Shown here: positions 34,499 through 43,593 of the stretch, in pieces
Layout: each line of letters starts with the position of its first letter
Position numbering within the stretch: the first letter of the stretch is position 1
NCBI GenBank assembly: GCA_017849575.1
Contig: JAFIGV010000003.1
Coordinates: forward strand, 1 to 64,000
Source: Flavipsychrobacter sp.
Lineage (GTDB): Bacteria; Bacteroidota; Bacteroidia; Chitinophagales; Chitinophagaceae
Direction: 5' to 3'
DNA: 64,000 nucleotides
The notes under the pieces: model-generated
Told to the model about the DNA's origin: nothing
Database searches by the model: none
Seen by the model: only the letters and a program-made list of their open reading frames with translations
Made by a program: the position numbers and the translations under genes

Positions 34499-36808
34499 CT
34501 ACTGCCCGGGCTTCACAATCCGAAGTCGGGCATAGTTAAGCATGATCTTTTTCTGACCATGCCCGGCGCCGAAATCTATGGTGGCAATACGGTTGTGCAT
34601 TCCGCCTTCTACATTCAGAATTTTACCGAAGCCGAATTTCTGATGTTCGATCTCCATGCCCGTCTCAAGCAACGCCGGATCATCGGGCCTGAAGTCGGAT
34701 GATGGTTTGTGGGGCGCGGCCGTTTCTGCTTTTTGCTGCTGCAGTTTATCGGCAAGCTTTTTCAGCGAAGGCACTTTGTCGAACGACTGATTGAGCATGT
34801 TTCCAAATGCGTTGACCGAACCTGCAGCACGATTGTTCATACCAGTAAATGTGCGATCGAGAAACTGCTCCGGAATTTCATCAATAAACCTGCTCGGGTC
34901 ATTTTGCACAAGGCTGCCAAACCGGTAACGGCTAGTAGCATAGGTCACCCATAGTCTTTCTTTTGCCCGGGTAACCGCCACATAGAAAAGTCTTCTCTCT
35001 TCCTCCAGATCTGCGCGATCATACAAACTCATAGAACTTGGAAATAGATTTTCCTCGAGGCCCACATTAAACACACAGGGAAACTCCAGTCCTTTTGCAG
35101 CGTGTATGGTCATCAGCTTTACTGCATCGGCATTCTCGTCCTTGTCCTGATCAGCATCGGTGAGCAGGGTGATTTGTTGCAGATAGCTGCCAAGGCTTTT
35201 GTCGAGAAGTTCGCCTTGCTCATCGGGCGTTTCTGTAAACTCCTTTATAGAGTTCAGTAGTTCCTGAACGTTCTCGTAGCGGGCCAGTCCTTCCACCGAT
35301 TTGTCATTGTAGAGTTCGGCCACAAGACCCGTGCGCTTGCCCACAGCAAATGCTACATCGTAGGCATTGTGTGTCTCCAGCATGGTCTGAAAACCCCGGA
35401 TCATCGTCACAAAGTTTTCAACCGCATGGGCCGAAGCGCCTTTCAGCCCGGCCATTTCGGGTGTTTGTATCACCTCCCAAAATGTAATGTCGCGCTGGTT
35501 TGCCGCAATGAGGATCTTATCCACGCTTGTTTTGCCGATACTTCTGGCGGGATAGTTGATGACACGCTTAAGATTTTCTTCGTCGCGCGTATTGACGACC
35601 ACCCGCAGATAGGCCAGGTAGTCTTTCACTTCCTTTCGCTGATAGAACGACACCCCTCCGAAAAGCCTGTAGGGAATATTCATCCGGCGAAGACTTTCTT
35701 CAAAAGACCGCGACTGTGCGTTGGTTCGGTAAAGGATAGCAAAGTCTTTATTGTGGTAATGATTGCGCAATTTCATTTCCGTGATCGCGTCAGCCACAAA
35801 TCGTCCTTCATCATTGTCTGTAAGTGTACGCACCAGCTTTATCTTCTCGCCTTCACTGTTGCTGGTCCAAAGCTCTTTGGGTATCTGGTTTTTATTATTC
35901 GAGATAATAGTATTAGCCACATTTAATATCGCCTGTGTACTGCGATAATTTTGCTCCAGCTTCACCACTTTCACATCCTCATAGTCATCCTGAAACTGAA
36001 GTATGTTTTGTACCGTAGCTCCGCGAAAAGAGTAAATACTTTGCGCATCATCGCCCACCACGCAGAGATTCTCATGCACGGCGCCCAGCATTTTTATGAT
36101 CTGGTATTGTGCAAGATTGGTATCCTGATACTCATCGATCAAAATATAATGGAAGCGATGCTGATACTTGGCGAGCACATCCGGAAAATGGGTCAGCAAC
36201 AAATACATCTTGAACAACAGATCATCGAAATCCATTGCCCCGTTTTTAAAGCAGCGTTTCGCATAGGCATCGTAGATATCGCCCATTAGCGGACGGTTGC
36301 TCCGGGCGTCTTCCTGCTGTATGTGGTAATCCTGTTTATAGGTCGCAGGATCCACCAAACTGTTTTTTGCTGCCGATATTCTGTTGTACACATAAGCAGG
36401 CTTATAATGCTTATCGTCGAGATTCATTTCATTGATGATGCTCTTTAAAACCCCTTTGGCATCATCAGTATCATAGATTGTAAAATTGGAAGGGTAGCCC
36501 AGCTTTGTCGCTTCTGCCCTCAGTATCCTGGCAAACACGGAGTGGAAGGTGCCGATATAAAGATTGCGCGCCTCAGTATTGCCGAGGATATGCTCTACAC
36601 GCTCCTTCATTTCTGCTGCTGCCTTGTTGGTAAAGGTGAGGGCCAGAATATTGAAAGCGTCCACGCCATGATGCATGAGATGCGCGATACGCGTGGTCAG
36701 CACCTTAGTCTTTCCACTGCCTGCACCGGCCACTATCATCAAAGGCCCGTCTATATGTTCTACCGCAACCCTTTGTTGTTCATTGAGCCCCGCCAAATAA
36801 TTATGCAT
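34499..36808 (-). CDS. pcrA: UvrD/PcrA-type DNA helicase
   Basis: This 769-residue superfamily 1A 3'-5' helicase serves nucleotide excision and mismatch repair and removes proteins from DNA. The motifs are in order: GAGSGKTKVLTTRI (Walker A, near residue 30), ALTFTNKAAAEMKERV (Ia), DEYQDTN (II), GDDAQSIYSFRGA (III), EQNYRST (IV), MTIHAAKGLEFPCVFNVGLEE (V) and YVAVTRAKERL (VI). The C-terminal Tudor-like module is GMEIEHQKFGFGKILNVEGG. Length and order are normal. Confidence 0.96.
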   Translation of the reverse strand: MHNYLAGLNEQQRVAVEHIDGPLMIVAGAGSGKTKVLTTRIAHLMHHGVDAFNILALTFTNKAAAEMKERVEHILGNTEARNLYIGTFHSVFARILRAEATKLGYPSNFTIYDTDDAKGVLKSIINEMNLDDKHYKPAYVYNRISAAKNSLVDPATYKQDYHIQQEDARSNRPLMGDIYDAYAKRCFKNGAMDFDDLLFKMYLLLTHFPDVLAKYQHRFHYILIDEYQDTNLAQYQIIKMLGAVHENLCVVGDDAQSIYSFRGATVQNILQFQDDYEDVKVVKLEQNYRSTQAILNVANTIISNNKNQIPKELWTSNSEGEKIKLVRTLTDNDEGRFVADAITEMKLRNHYHNKDFAILYRTNAQSRSFEESLRRMNIPYRLFGGVSFYQRKEVKDYLAYLRVVVNTRDEENLKRVINYPARSIGKTSVDKILIAANQRDITFWEVIQTPEMAGLKGASAHAVENFVTMIRGFQTMLETHNAYDVAFAVGKRTGLVAELYNDKSVEGLARYENVQELLNSIKEFTETPDEQGELLDKSLGSYLQQITLLTDADQDKDENADAVKLMTIHAAKGLEFPCVFNVGLEENLFPSSMSLYDRADLEEERRLFYVAVTRAKERLWVTYATSRYRFGSLVQNDPSRFIDEIPEQFLDRTFTGMNNRAAGSVNAFGNMLNQSFDKVPSLKKLADKLQQQKAETAAPHKPSSDFRPDDPALLETGMEIEHQKFGFGKILNVEGGMHNRIATIDFGAGHGQKKIMLNYARLRIVKPGQ

Positions 36809-36939
36809 ACCGCGAAATTAAGATTTGGGCAGGTGAAATTGACGGACGTCGCAGGCCTGTTAAAGAATTTAAAAATAGCCATGTTTACATTTTTGTAAAA
36901 ACAGTGAGCTGCTAAATTTGCGTTCATACAAAAAGGCCG

Positions 36940-37947
36940 ATGTTTCGCTTTCAGCATATTGATCACTTATACTTTCTTGCCTTATTGCCGGTATTGGCCA
37001 TTCTTTTTGCCGGCATGCTGGTGTGGAGAAAAAACAAACTCAGGAAACTGGGCGAGCAAAGACTGGTCTCCGCGCAATTGCTGGGTTTCATTCCTGGCCG
37101 GCCCATGCTCAGGTTCATGATGGTGCTTGTTGCTTTTGCCCTGCTTGTTATCGGTTGGGCCAATCTTCAAAAAGCCTCCGGACCGGAAGAGATACAACGC
37201 AAAGGTGTGGATGTAATTGTGGCGCTCGATGTGAGTAAGAGCATGCTGGCAAAAGATATACAGCCGGACAGACTATCGCGTGCAAGGCAGTTAGTGATGA
37301 GCATGATGGATAAGTTGAAGAACGATCGTGTAGGCCTTGTGGTCTTTGCCGGGCGCGCCTATCTTCAGGTGCCGCTGACGATAGACTACAGCGCCATGAA
37401 AATGATGCTTCAGAACGTAAAACCCGACCTTGTTCCCACGCAGGGTACCGTCATCAGCGAAGCGATAGAACTGGCGCAGCAATCCTTTTCTCAAAACGAA
37501 AAAAAATACAAAACTCTGCTGATCATTTCCGATGGCGAAGACCATGACGAACGAGCAGAAAGCGAAGCCCGTGCAGCAGCATCAGCAGGCATCATCATCC
37601 ATACCATCGGTATTGGTTCTCCGGAAGGCACTACCCTTTTTGACCCGGAAACCAATGCCGTGAAACTGGACGAACAAGGCAATCCCGTAGTGAGCCGACT
37701 TAATGAACAGGAGCTTAAAGAAATAGCTGCCGCAGGAAACGGTACCTACAGCCTGCTACGCAATGCCGATGCCGTTGCCGGAAAGCTGGTGAATGAAATA
37801 GACGGCATGGAGCAGAAAAGTCTGGGCGCTGTAGTATATAGCAGTTACAGCAGTTACTTCCAGTATTTTCTGGGTATAGCACTGGCACTGCTGGTTGCAG
37901 AATGGATGCTGCCCGGTAGTAAACTAAAAACCAAAAAGAAGTCATGA
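36940..37947 (+). CDS. batB: BatB-like VWA-domain membrane protein
   Basis: This 335-residue protein has two N-terminal helices (about 10-27 and 58-75), a VWA domain and a C-terminal helix (about 308-325). The metal site reads ALDVSKSM, and the later Thr and Asp residues (GTVISEA, ISDGEDHDE) are present. The layout and the TPR partner downstream mark it as BatB. It overlaps batC by four bases (ATGA). BatA is at 11.9 kb, so the Bat genes are split into two loci here. Confidence 0.88.
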   Translation: MFRFQHIDHLYFLALLPVLAILFAGMLVWRKNKLRKLGEQRLVSAQLLGFIPGRPMLRFMMVLVAFALLVIGWANLQKASGPEEIQRKGVDVIVALDVSKSMLAKDIQPDRLSRARQLVMSMMDKLKNDRVGLVVFAGRAYLQVPLTIDYSAMKMMLQNVKPDLVPTQGTVISEAIELAQQSFSQNEKKYKTLLIISDGEDHDERAESEARAAASAGIIIHTIGIGSPEGTTLFDPETNAVKLDEQGNPVVSRLNEQELKEIAAAGNGTYSLLRNADAVAGKLVNEIDGMEQKSLGAVVYSSYSSYFQYFLGIALALLVAEWMLPGSKLKTKKKS

Positions 37948-38729
37948 TGAGCAGAGCAGGTAGTATCATCATTCTGTTGCTTTGCGTGCTGGCACAGCCG
38001 GCGATGGCCCAGAGAACCCAGGTGCGCAAAGGCAACGATTTGTATCAACAAAAAAAGTACAAGGAAGCCGCGGCAGCCTATCAGCAGGCGCTTACTAAAA
38101 ACCCGGTTTTTACACCCGGAATTTTTAACCTCGGCAATGCGCTCTATCAGCAAAAAAACTTCGACGCTTCGAGGAAAGCGATGAACGCTGCTGCAAAAAA
38201 TACTACAGACAAACAGGTGAAGGGAAACGCCAGCTATAATATCGGTAACACGTACATGGCCGAACAAAAATGGGAAGAGGCAATAAACGCGTACAAAGAG
38301 GCATTGCGCCTTAATCCTAATGACGAAGCTGCGAAGTACAACCTCTCTTATGCCAGGGCCATGATGAAAAAAAATCAGGGCGGCGGCGACAAAAACAATC
38401 AGGATAAAAACAAGGATCAGCAGAATAAAGACCAGAATCAGAAAGACAACAAAGAGCAAAACAAAGACCAGCAGAATAAAGATCAGCAAAACCAGGACAA
38501 GGAAAAGCAGCAGGACAAAAAGGACCAGCAACAAGATCAGAAAGATGAGCAACAAGATCAGAACCAGCAGAAGAATCAGGACGATCAGCGACCACAGCCA
38601 CAGCCCAGCAAGCTCAGCAAAGAGCAGGCTGATCAATTGCTTGATGCCTTAGCGCAGGAAGAAAAAAAGCTTCACGACAAAAAGGAAAAAGGCAAGGCAG
38701 TGAAAATAAAAATGGACAAGGACTGGTAA
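37944..38729 (+). CDS. batC: BatC-like TPR protein with Gln/Lys/Asp tail
   Basis: This 261-residue protein has a signal peptide (about 1-22, ending PAMAQ) and three or so TPR units (about 30-135: NDLYQQKKYKEAAAAYQQAL, FNLGNALYQQKNFDAS, YNIGNTYMAEQKWEEAINAYKEAL). Then comes a low-complexity stretch of Lys, Asp, Gln and Asn (about 140-215, repeated DQQNKDQ). BatC proteins are periplasmic partners of the VWA proteins. The tail is repetitive at DNA level (AAGACCAGCAGAATAAAG-like units), so its length probably varies between strains. Confidence 0.85.
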   Translation: MMSRAGSIIILLLCVLAQPAMAQRTQVRKGNDLYQQKKYKEAAAAYQQALTKNPVFTPGIFNLGNALYQQKNFDASRKAMNAAAKNTTDKQVKGNASYNIGNTYMAEQKWEEAINAYKEALRLNPNDEAAKYNLSYARAMMKKNQGGGDKNNQDKNKDQQNKDQNQKDNKEQNKDQQNKDQQNQDKEKQQDKKDQQQDQKDEQQDQNQQKNQDDQRPQPQPSKLSKEQADQLLDALAQEEKKLHDKKEKGKAVKIKMDKDW

Positions 38730-39144
38730 CTTTCTCCAACAGCAGAAACACGGACGTAACAAAGTTTGCGGCTCATGCCCGGACACCTCACCATGCCTTT
38801 GCACAAAATGCTCTTGCCTATTTGTCAAAGGATTTTTTCACGCACCTCATACCCGATTTTTTAGTTGCAGCATGGGACACAACACAGCAAAAATGTACGT
38901 CTGTAATCACCACCCTACACGCTTGATTTTATTGCAAGGCAATTATGCTTGTTCACAAGTTTTCAACATCAGAAAAATATTTGCAAGATTTTTTTTTAGT
39001 CGTTGAAATTCTTTTTAATATTGTGTCAGGATTGTACTTACTAACCCATCCTTATAAGAGTCCGGCTGATCACAACTCGCCGGACTTTTTATTTACACTC
39101 GCTGAAGCCCTTGCCCGTAGCGGTTTTCAGCTTATGCTTGTACG
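38730..39144. other. Long intergenic stretch, possible small-RNA locus
   Basis: No protein gene is supported in these 415 bases. AT-rich blocks are frequent (for example 38955-39020), and two TTTG-bearing segments resemble weak promoters (near 38810-38840). The stretch ends with an intrinsic terminator at 39060-39090 that is more than 300 bases from the batC stop, which suggests a short independent transcript. Confidence 0.4.
39060..39090 (+). terminator. Rho-independent terminator
   Basis: A perfect 7-bp stem (GTCCGGC with GCCGGAC, 12-base loop) is followed by five T. It lies 331 bases behind batC and 55 bases before the RluE-like gene. Confidence 0.8.
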
Positions 39145-39741
39145 ATGCTTCATTACTTTCTTTTCAACAAACCCTTTCAGGTACTCACTCAGTTTTCACC
39201 GCAGGATGAAAAGAAAACACTCGCAGATTTTCTGAGCTTCTTACCTAAAGATGTTTATCCCGTAGGCAGATTGGATTATGATAGCGAAGGTCTTTTACTG
39301 TTGACCAACGATAAAAGATTGACGCATCAGTTACTCGAACCACGATATAAACATCAACGAAACTATTGGGTGCAAGTGGAAGGCGATATTTCGGAAGAGG
39401 CTATGCAACAGTTGGAGACGGGTGTCGTCATTTCTGTGCAGGGAATAAAACATCGTACTGCTCCGGCCGTGGTAAAAAAATTCAGCACAGCGCCTGTTCT
39501 TTTTGAAAGAAACCCACCGGTTCGGTTTCGCAAAACGGTGCCCGACTGCTGGATAACCATCACGATGACGGAGGGAAAGAACAGACAAGTGAGAAAAATG
39601 ACTGCAGCAGTAGGCTATCCTACCCTTCGGCTGGTAAGATACAGCATCGGTGCACTGACCCTTGAGGGATTAGCGCCCGGCGCATGCAGGGCACTTACAG
39701 CAGAAGAGGCAAGCCGCGCGCTACAAAGGGCGCCGCACTAA
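39145..39741 (+). CDS. rluE: RluE-like 23S rRNA pseudouridine synthase
   Basis: This 198-residue protein starts MLHYFLFNKPFQVLTQFSP and has no S4 domain, as in RluE. The catalytic Asp is in VGRLDYDSEGLLLLTND, and the C-terminal GKNRQVRKMTAAVGYPTLRLVRYSIG is the conserved second half. RluE modifies U2457 of 23S rRNA in E. coli; the target is assumed from the family. A second enzyme of the superfamily, with an S4 domain, is at 17.5 kb. Confidence 0.9.
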   Translation: MLHYFLFNKPFQVLTQFSPQDEKKTLADFLSFLPKDVYPVGRLDYDSEGLLLLTNDKRLTHQLLEPRYKHQRNYWVQVEGDISEEAMQQLETGVVISVQGIKHRTAPAVVKKFSTAPVLFERNPPVRFRKTVPDCWITITMTEGKNRQVRKMTAAVGYPTLRLVRYSIGALTLEGLAPGACRALTAEEASRALQRAPH

Positions 39742-39829
39742 CCATCATTTTTTTGAGCAATCCGATCAATGCTGTAGCGGGCAGCACCCTCCGCGTTTCA
39801 GCTTTATTAGGCTAATTGTTGCATAATCT

Positions 39830-39837
39830 TATTTTTG
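39830..39837 (+). promoter_or_regulatory. TAnnTTTG promoter core for adk-obgE
   Basis: TATTTTTG stands 24 bases before the adk ATG at 39862. The upstream in-frame ATG at 39835 overlaps this element and is not used. Confidence 0.5.
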
Positions 39838-39861
39838 TGCCGTCAACATTATTACAGCTTT

Positions 39862-40443
39862 ATGTTCAATCTTATTTTGTTTGGTCCTCCGGGTAGTGGA
39901 AAGGGTACGCAGTCAGCAAACATTGTTTCCACTTTTCAACTGCAGCATATTTCCACCGGAGATTTGCTGCGCGATGAAGTGAGCCGGCAGACGCCGCTGG
40001 GCGTAGAAGCCAGACGCTACATGGATCAGGGTCTTTTGGTGCCCGACGAGGTAGTGATAGGAATGATCAGTGGTAAGATTGACGAATCGCCCAATGCACG
40101 CGGATTTATTTTCGACGGTTTTCCGCGTACCAAAGCACAGGCTGAAGCACTCGACAAATTGCTGGAATTTAAAAACACGGAAATTCATCTTGTGCTGTCA
40201 CTTGAAGTGCCGGAGGAGGAACTTACCCGCAGACTGATTGGCAGAGGCGAAACATCAGGCCGCACGGACGATACCGAAGAAGTAATTGTAAAACGCATCA
40301 AAGAATATTTTGCCAAGACAGAGCCCGTAGCCGGTTACTACCATTCGCACGGAAAACTGGAGCGCCTGAAAGGCGACAGCTCTATTGATGAAACCTTCAG
40401 ACTCATAACCAAAGAGATAGAAAAATATCTGCAGCCAGCATAG
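39862..40443 (+). CDS. adk: Adenylate kinase
   Basis: This 193-residue enzyme interconverts AMP+ATP and 2 [14 protein letters not shown] is the P-loop at residue 7; [26 protein letters not shown] and [13 protein letters not shown] follow. The LID is short with no zinc cysteines, as usual for Bacteroidota. The ATG at 39862 puts the P-loop at its normal position. The TAG stop shares a base with the GTG start of obgE. Confidence 0.95.
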   Translation: MFNLILFGPPGSGKGTQSANIVSTFQLQHISTGDLLRDEVSRQTPLGVEARRYMDQGLLVPDEVVIGMISGKIDESPNARGFIFDGFPRTKAQAEALDKLLEFKNTEIHLVLSLEVPEEELTRRLIGRGETSGRTDDTEEVIVKRIKEYFAKTEPVAGYYHSHGKLERLKGDSSIDETFRLITKEIEKYLQPA

Positions 40444-41438
40444 TGGAGAAAGGAAATTTTGTAGACTACATAAGGATATTTTGCCGCTCAGGAAAAGGCG
40501 GAGCGGGCAGTTCTCATTTCGCACGAACCAAATTCAACCCCAAAGCAGGACCCGATGGTGGCGACGGCGGAAGAGGCGGACACATCATACTCCGCGGCAA
40601 TGCGCAGCTCTGGACTTTGCTCCATCTTCGATACTACAAAAATGTTCATGCCGAAAATGGCGAAAACGGAAGCAAGAATAACTGTACCGGTCGCGATGGA
40701 AAAGATGTGATCATTGAAGTGCCACTGGGTACAGTTGCAAAAGATGAAGAGACCGGCACCATAGAAGCAGAAATTCTGGAAGACGGACAGGAAGTGATCT
40801 GGTTGCCCGGCGGTCGAGGTGGATTGGGCAACAGCAATTTTGCTACACCAACCAATCAGGCGCCGGAACATGCACAACCCGGTGAGCCCGGCATTGAAGG
40901 CTATAAATACCTCGAGCTCAAAATACTGGCTGATGTAGGACTTGTTGGATTTCCGAATGCGGGAAAGTCCACCCTGCTCTCTGTAGTAAGTGCGGCAAAA
41001 CCCAAGATTGCCGATTATGCGTTTACAACCATCAATCCTCAACTCGGCATTGTTTCTTATCGCGACAACCGGTCTTTCTGCATGGCAGACCTTCCGGGCA
41101 TTATAGAAGGTGCGGCAGAAGGAAAAGGATTGGGGCATCGTTTCCTAAGGCATATCGAACGGAATTCTGTACTGCTCTTTGTTATTCCGGCAGATAGCAA
41201 CGATCACGCGAAGGAGTTCAGGATTCTTTACAACGAACTGGAAGAATATAACCCGGAACTGCTCGATAAGAAAATTATCCTCGCCATCAGTAAAAGTGAA
41301 ATGCTGGACGAAGAGTTAAAAACAGAAGTGGAAGCGACCTTGCCCAAAAACGTTCCGCATATTTTTATTTCCTCAGTTGCCCATATCAACATAGACAAGC
41401 TGAAAGATATGTTGTGGCAAGCGCTAACGGCACAATGA
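40443..41438 (+). CDS. obgE: Obg GTPase
   Basis: This 331-residue ribosome-associated GTPase has the glycine-rich Obg fold at residues 1-160 ([30 protein letters not shown]), then the G domain: [12 protein letters not shown] (G1), [23 protein letters not shown] (G3 and after) and AISKSEM (a variant G4, where NKxD is usual). The start is GTG at 40443, which overlaps the last base of the adk stop; the first residues match the family exactly. Translation is probably coupled to adk. Confidence 0.95.
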   Translation: MEKGNFVDYIRIFCRSGKGGAGSSHFARTKFNPKAGPDGGDGGRGGHIILRGNAQLWTLLHLRYYKNVHAENGENGSKNNCTGRDGKDVIIEVPLGTVAKDEETGTIEAEILEDGQEVIWLPGGRGGLGNSNFATPTNQAPEHAQPGEPGIEGYKYLELKILADVGLVGFPNAGKSTLLSVVSAAKPKIADYAFTTINPQLGIVSYRDNRSFCMADLPGIIEGAAEGKGLGHRFLRHIERNSVLLFVIPADSNDHAKEFRILYNELEEYNPELLDKKIILAISKSEMLDEELKTEVEATLPKNVPHIFISSVAHINIDKLKDMLWQALTAQ

Positions 41439-41751
41439 TCATTTATGCCTTTGGGTGACAGTTTTGTAGTTTCCCCTATTGTGTAGAACAGCCAACACGA
41501 TCACCGATGTATTTTTTTCGTCAATGTAATAATGAATAGAAAAAGGGAAAACATCTGTATGGGCTAAGCGGATTTTTTTGATAGCGAATAGCGTGGACAT
41601 GCGGATGATTCTTTAAGCGATAAATTGCATTTCGAACATCATCACGGAAGCGTTTGCCAAGTTGAATCTGCTGCTGATTGTAATAAGCTTCGGCGTTGGC
41701 AATATCTTGCCTCACTTCTTCATGGGAATAGAGGGAATAGCCCACTGTCAT
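41439..41751 (-). pseudogene. ParE/RelE-type toxin gene with one-base frameshift
   Basis: The intact part starts at ATG 41751 (TVGYSLYSHEEVRQDIANAEAYYNQ, in part) and runs to RYQK. The frame then breaks in a run of seven A (plus strand T run 41573-41579). Reading on with one A fewer gives IRLAHTDVFPFSIHYYIDEK, then TSVIVLAVLHNRGNYKTV to a stop at 41439-41441. This is the normal C-terminal half of a ParE-type toxin. The uncorrected frame ends at 41521. The repaired product would be 103 residues. The stop lies directly against the obgE stop. A sequencing error, true decay and +1 slippage in the A run are all possible. Confidence 0.8.
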
Positions 41752-41978
41752 CACGAATTATCTGGCTCATCAAAAAGATCATCAATGGACCTTACGTGCG
41801 AGGCATCTTCTTCAATTGAATTAAGACGCTGTCCAACAATTTCTTTTTGCCACTCTGGCACATCGCTACCGAAATCATCTACATCGGGATATTTATCTTT
41901 GATGCGTACCCAATCTTCAATGGGTATTTGTACGGCTATAGGATTGCCCGCGTTATCTGAAACATAGTTAAGCGACAT
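41751..41978 (-). CDS. Antitoxin of the ParE-type pair
   Basis: This is a 75-residue acidic protein (MSLNYVSDNAGNPIAVQIP, then DVDDFG and SIDDLFDEPD). Its N-terminal strands resemble those of Bacteroidota antitoxins encoded ahead of ParE/RelE toxins. Its TGA overlaps the toxin ATG by one base (TGATG). An in-frame ATG three codons upstream (41987) is also possible. It would bind and silence the toxin and repress its own promoter. Confidence 0.7.
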   Translation of the reverse strand: MSLNYVSDNAGNPIAVQIPIEDWVRIKDKYPDVDDFGSDVPEWQKEIVGQRLNSIEEDASHVRSIDDLFDEPDNS

Positions 41979-42038
41979 AAAAGGCATTTCAATAAAATTA
42001 TTTAAAAAGGTCCAAACTTCATTTTAAAAAAAGTCAAC

Positions 42039-42344
42039 GTGCAATTGAAAGAGCTCTCGTCAAATCAGTTGAAAAAATGGATAGAAGGCGACAGAAAATT
42101 AATTCTGATAGACGTCCGCGAGCCCTTCGAAAGGAAAGCGTTTAATATCGGCGGCAAGCACATTCCTTTGGGCGAGTTGATGCAGCAAACCCATGAAATA
42201 GACAAAGAAATTCCCGTAGTTTTTTATTGCGAAAAAGGCGTTCGTAGTGCTATCGCCATTCAACGTCTGGAAGCAAAGGGCTTTAGCAATCTGTACAACC
42301 TGCGCGGCGGCATAGCTGCCTGGAAAAAGGAATTTCCGCATTAA
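42039..42344 (+). CDS. Rhodanese-like sulfurtransferase domain protein
   Basis: This is a 101-residue single-domain rhodanese. LILIDVREPFERKAFNIGG is the first conserved block, and the active-site loop is FYCEKGVRSAIAIQRL with the catalytic Cys near residue 69. LYNLRGGIAAWKKEF closes the domain. It would carry persulfide sulfur. Its 3' end overlaps the convergent LD-carboxypeptidase gene by four bases. Confidence 0.92.
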   Translation: MQLKELSSNQLKKWIEGDRKLILIDVREPFERKAFNIGGKHIPLGELMQQTHEIDKEIPVVFYCEKGVRSAIAIQRLEAKGFSNLYNLRGGIAAWKKEFPH

Positions 42345-43258
42345 ACCATCGGATGCCTGAGCTCCAGCAAACCTCCTTGTTCGTTGACGATGAGCCGGTG
42401 CTGCATACCCAGCGTGAGCGTATAATTTTCGTCCTGATGACCGCAGGGAAGATGGAAGCAAACCGGATAATCGTACTCCCGCACTTTATCGAAAATAATT
42501 TGCTCCAGCGTTTGTCCGAAGGGGCGTTCTGTATCTTCGGTTTCAGTAAAGCTCCCTACCAACAAGCCTTTAAGCTGCTCCAATTTTCCGGCACGCTTCA
42601 GGTTCAGCAGCATCCGGTCTATCTGATACAAATGCTCGCCAACATCTTCAATAAACAGCAACGTACCTTCCGTATTCACTTCGGAAGCAGAGCCAGTGAG
42701 ATGAGCCAATATGGCGAGATTACCGCCGGTGACAATGCCCTCACAGGTACCAAGTCTGTTGAAAGGCGATGGAGGAAGATGGTAAAAAATATTCTCGCCG
42801 GTAAGTGCAGCATAAAATTGCCGGATGTGTTCTGTGTTGACCGTCTCCGGCTTGAATGCGCCACACATGGGACTGTGCAGCGTGGGCGTGCCCAGCAGTG
42901 CCTGCACATGATTGTGCAAAACAGTAATGTCGCTGAATCCGCAAATCCACTTAGGACGCGCGGCAAATTTTGCAAAGCTGAGCTGATCAATAATTCGCGA
43001 CATCCCATAGCCACCTCTGCCCATAAGTATCGCATCTATTCCCGGGTCGTCGAGCATCATTTGCAAATCGTTGAGTCGCTCTTCGTCTGTGCCCGAAAAA
43101 TAATGGTACTCGCTGCCTACGGTGGCACCCACCTTCACGCGAAAACCCCAGAGCTGCAAGACGTCTATGGCGCCGGCAACTCTATCGTTAGATACATAAC
43201 CTGCAGGACAGGTAATGCCAATAACAGATCCTTTCTTTAAATATGGTGGGTGTTGCAT
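42341..43258 (-). CDS. LD-carboxypeptidase (S66 family)
   Basis: This 305-residue enzyme releases the terminal D-Ala from murein tetrapeptides during recycling. The N-terminal block is GSVIGITCPAGYVS. LMGRGGYGMSRIIDQL leads to the nucleophile Ser in GFSDITVLHNH (about residue 115), the Glu in LLFIEDVGEHLYQIDRML and the His in LPCGHQDENYTL. GNLAILAHLTGS is also conserved. It has no signal peptide, consistent with a cytosolic recycling enzyme. The Rieske gene ends five bases before its start. Confidence 0.92.
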   Translation of the reverse strand: MQHPPYLKKGSVIGITCPAGYVSNDRVAGAIDVLQLWGFRVKVGATVGSEYHYFSGTDEERLNDLQMMLDDPGIDAILMGRGGYGMSRIIDQLSFAKFAARPKWICGFSDITVLHNHVQALLGTPTLHSPMCGAFKPETVNTEHIRQFYAALTGENIFYHLPPSPFNRLGTCEGIVTGGNLAILAHLTGSASEVNTEGTLLFIEDVGEHLYQIDRMLLNLKRAGKLEQLKGLLVGSFTETEDTERPFGQTLEQIIFDKVREYDYPVCFHLPCGHQDENYTLTLGMQHRLIVNEQGGLLELRHPMV

Positions 43259-43263
43259 GTTGC

Positions 43264-43593
43264 TTAGTCTAAAAAACCTACGTAAAAAATTCCTTCGCGT
43301 ACCTCCAGCGGATACGTGCGCAATTTATAACCTTCTCCACTGGTATTGCGCCCGTTGGCAGGATCGAAACGATAATGATGCAAAGGACAAACAACATGCC
43401 CCCGCGCATCCATCCAGCCTTCGCAAAGCCGCGCGCTCTGGTGCGGACACGTAGCTGCAAAGGCAAAAATTTGATCCTGTTTCCTGAGCAGGCATAGCTT
43501 TTTGCCGTTGAGCGTAAGCTCCACCACTTTTCCTTCGGGCAGATCATCCATACCCATGCCTTCCACGCTATGCCAATGCAGTAATTGATTCAT
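43264..43593 (-). CDS. Rieske [2Fe-2S] protein
   Basis: This 109-residue protein has both ligand boxes: CPHQSARL (Cys-x-His) and CPLHHYRFDPANG (Cys-x2-His). It is a free-standing small ferredoxin-like Rieske protein of the kind linked to dioxygenases or nitrite reductase NirD. No oxygenase partner is adjacent; the Paa and Hpp/Hmg oxygenases lie 9 kb away and do not normally use it. It overlaps tadA by four bases. Confidence 0.92.
   Translation of the reverse strand: MNQLLHWHSVEGMGMDDLPEGKVVELTLNGKKLCLLRKQDQIFAFAATCPHQSARLCEGWMDARGHVVCPLHHYRFDPANGRNTSGEGYKLRTYPLEVREGIFYVGFLD

Noticed and set aside
41573-41579. Programmed frameshift in the toxin gene
   Set aside because: The needed shift is +1 in a plain A run, and no downstream stimulator is visible; decay or a read error is simpler.
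42353-43240. 295-codon plus-strand frame
   Set aside because: Fully antisense to the LD-carboxypeptidase, whose catalytic motifs are all present.
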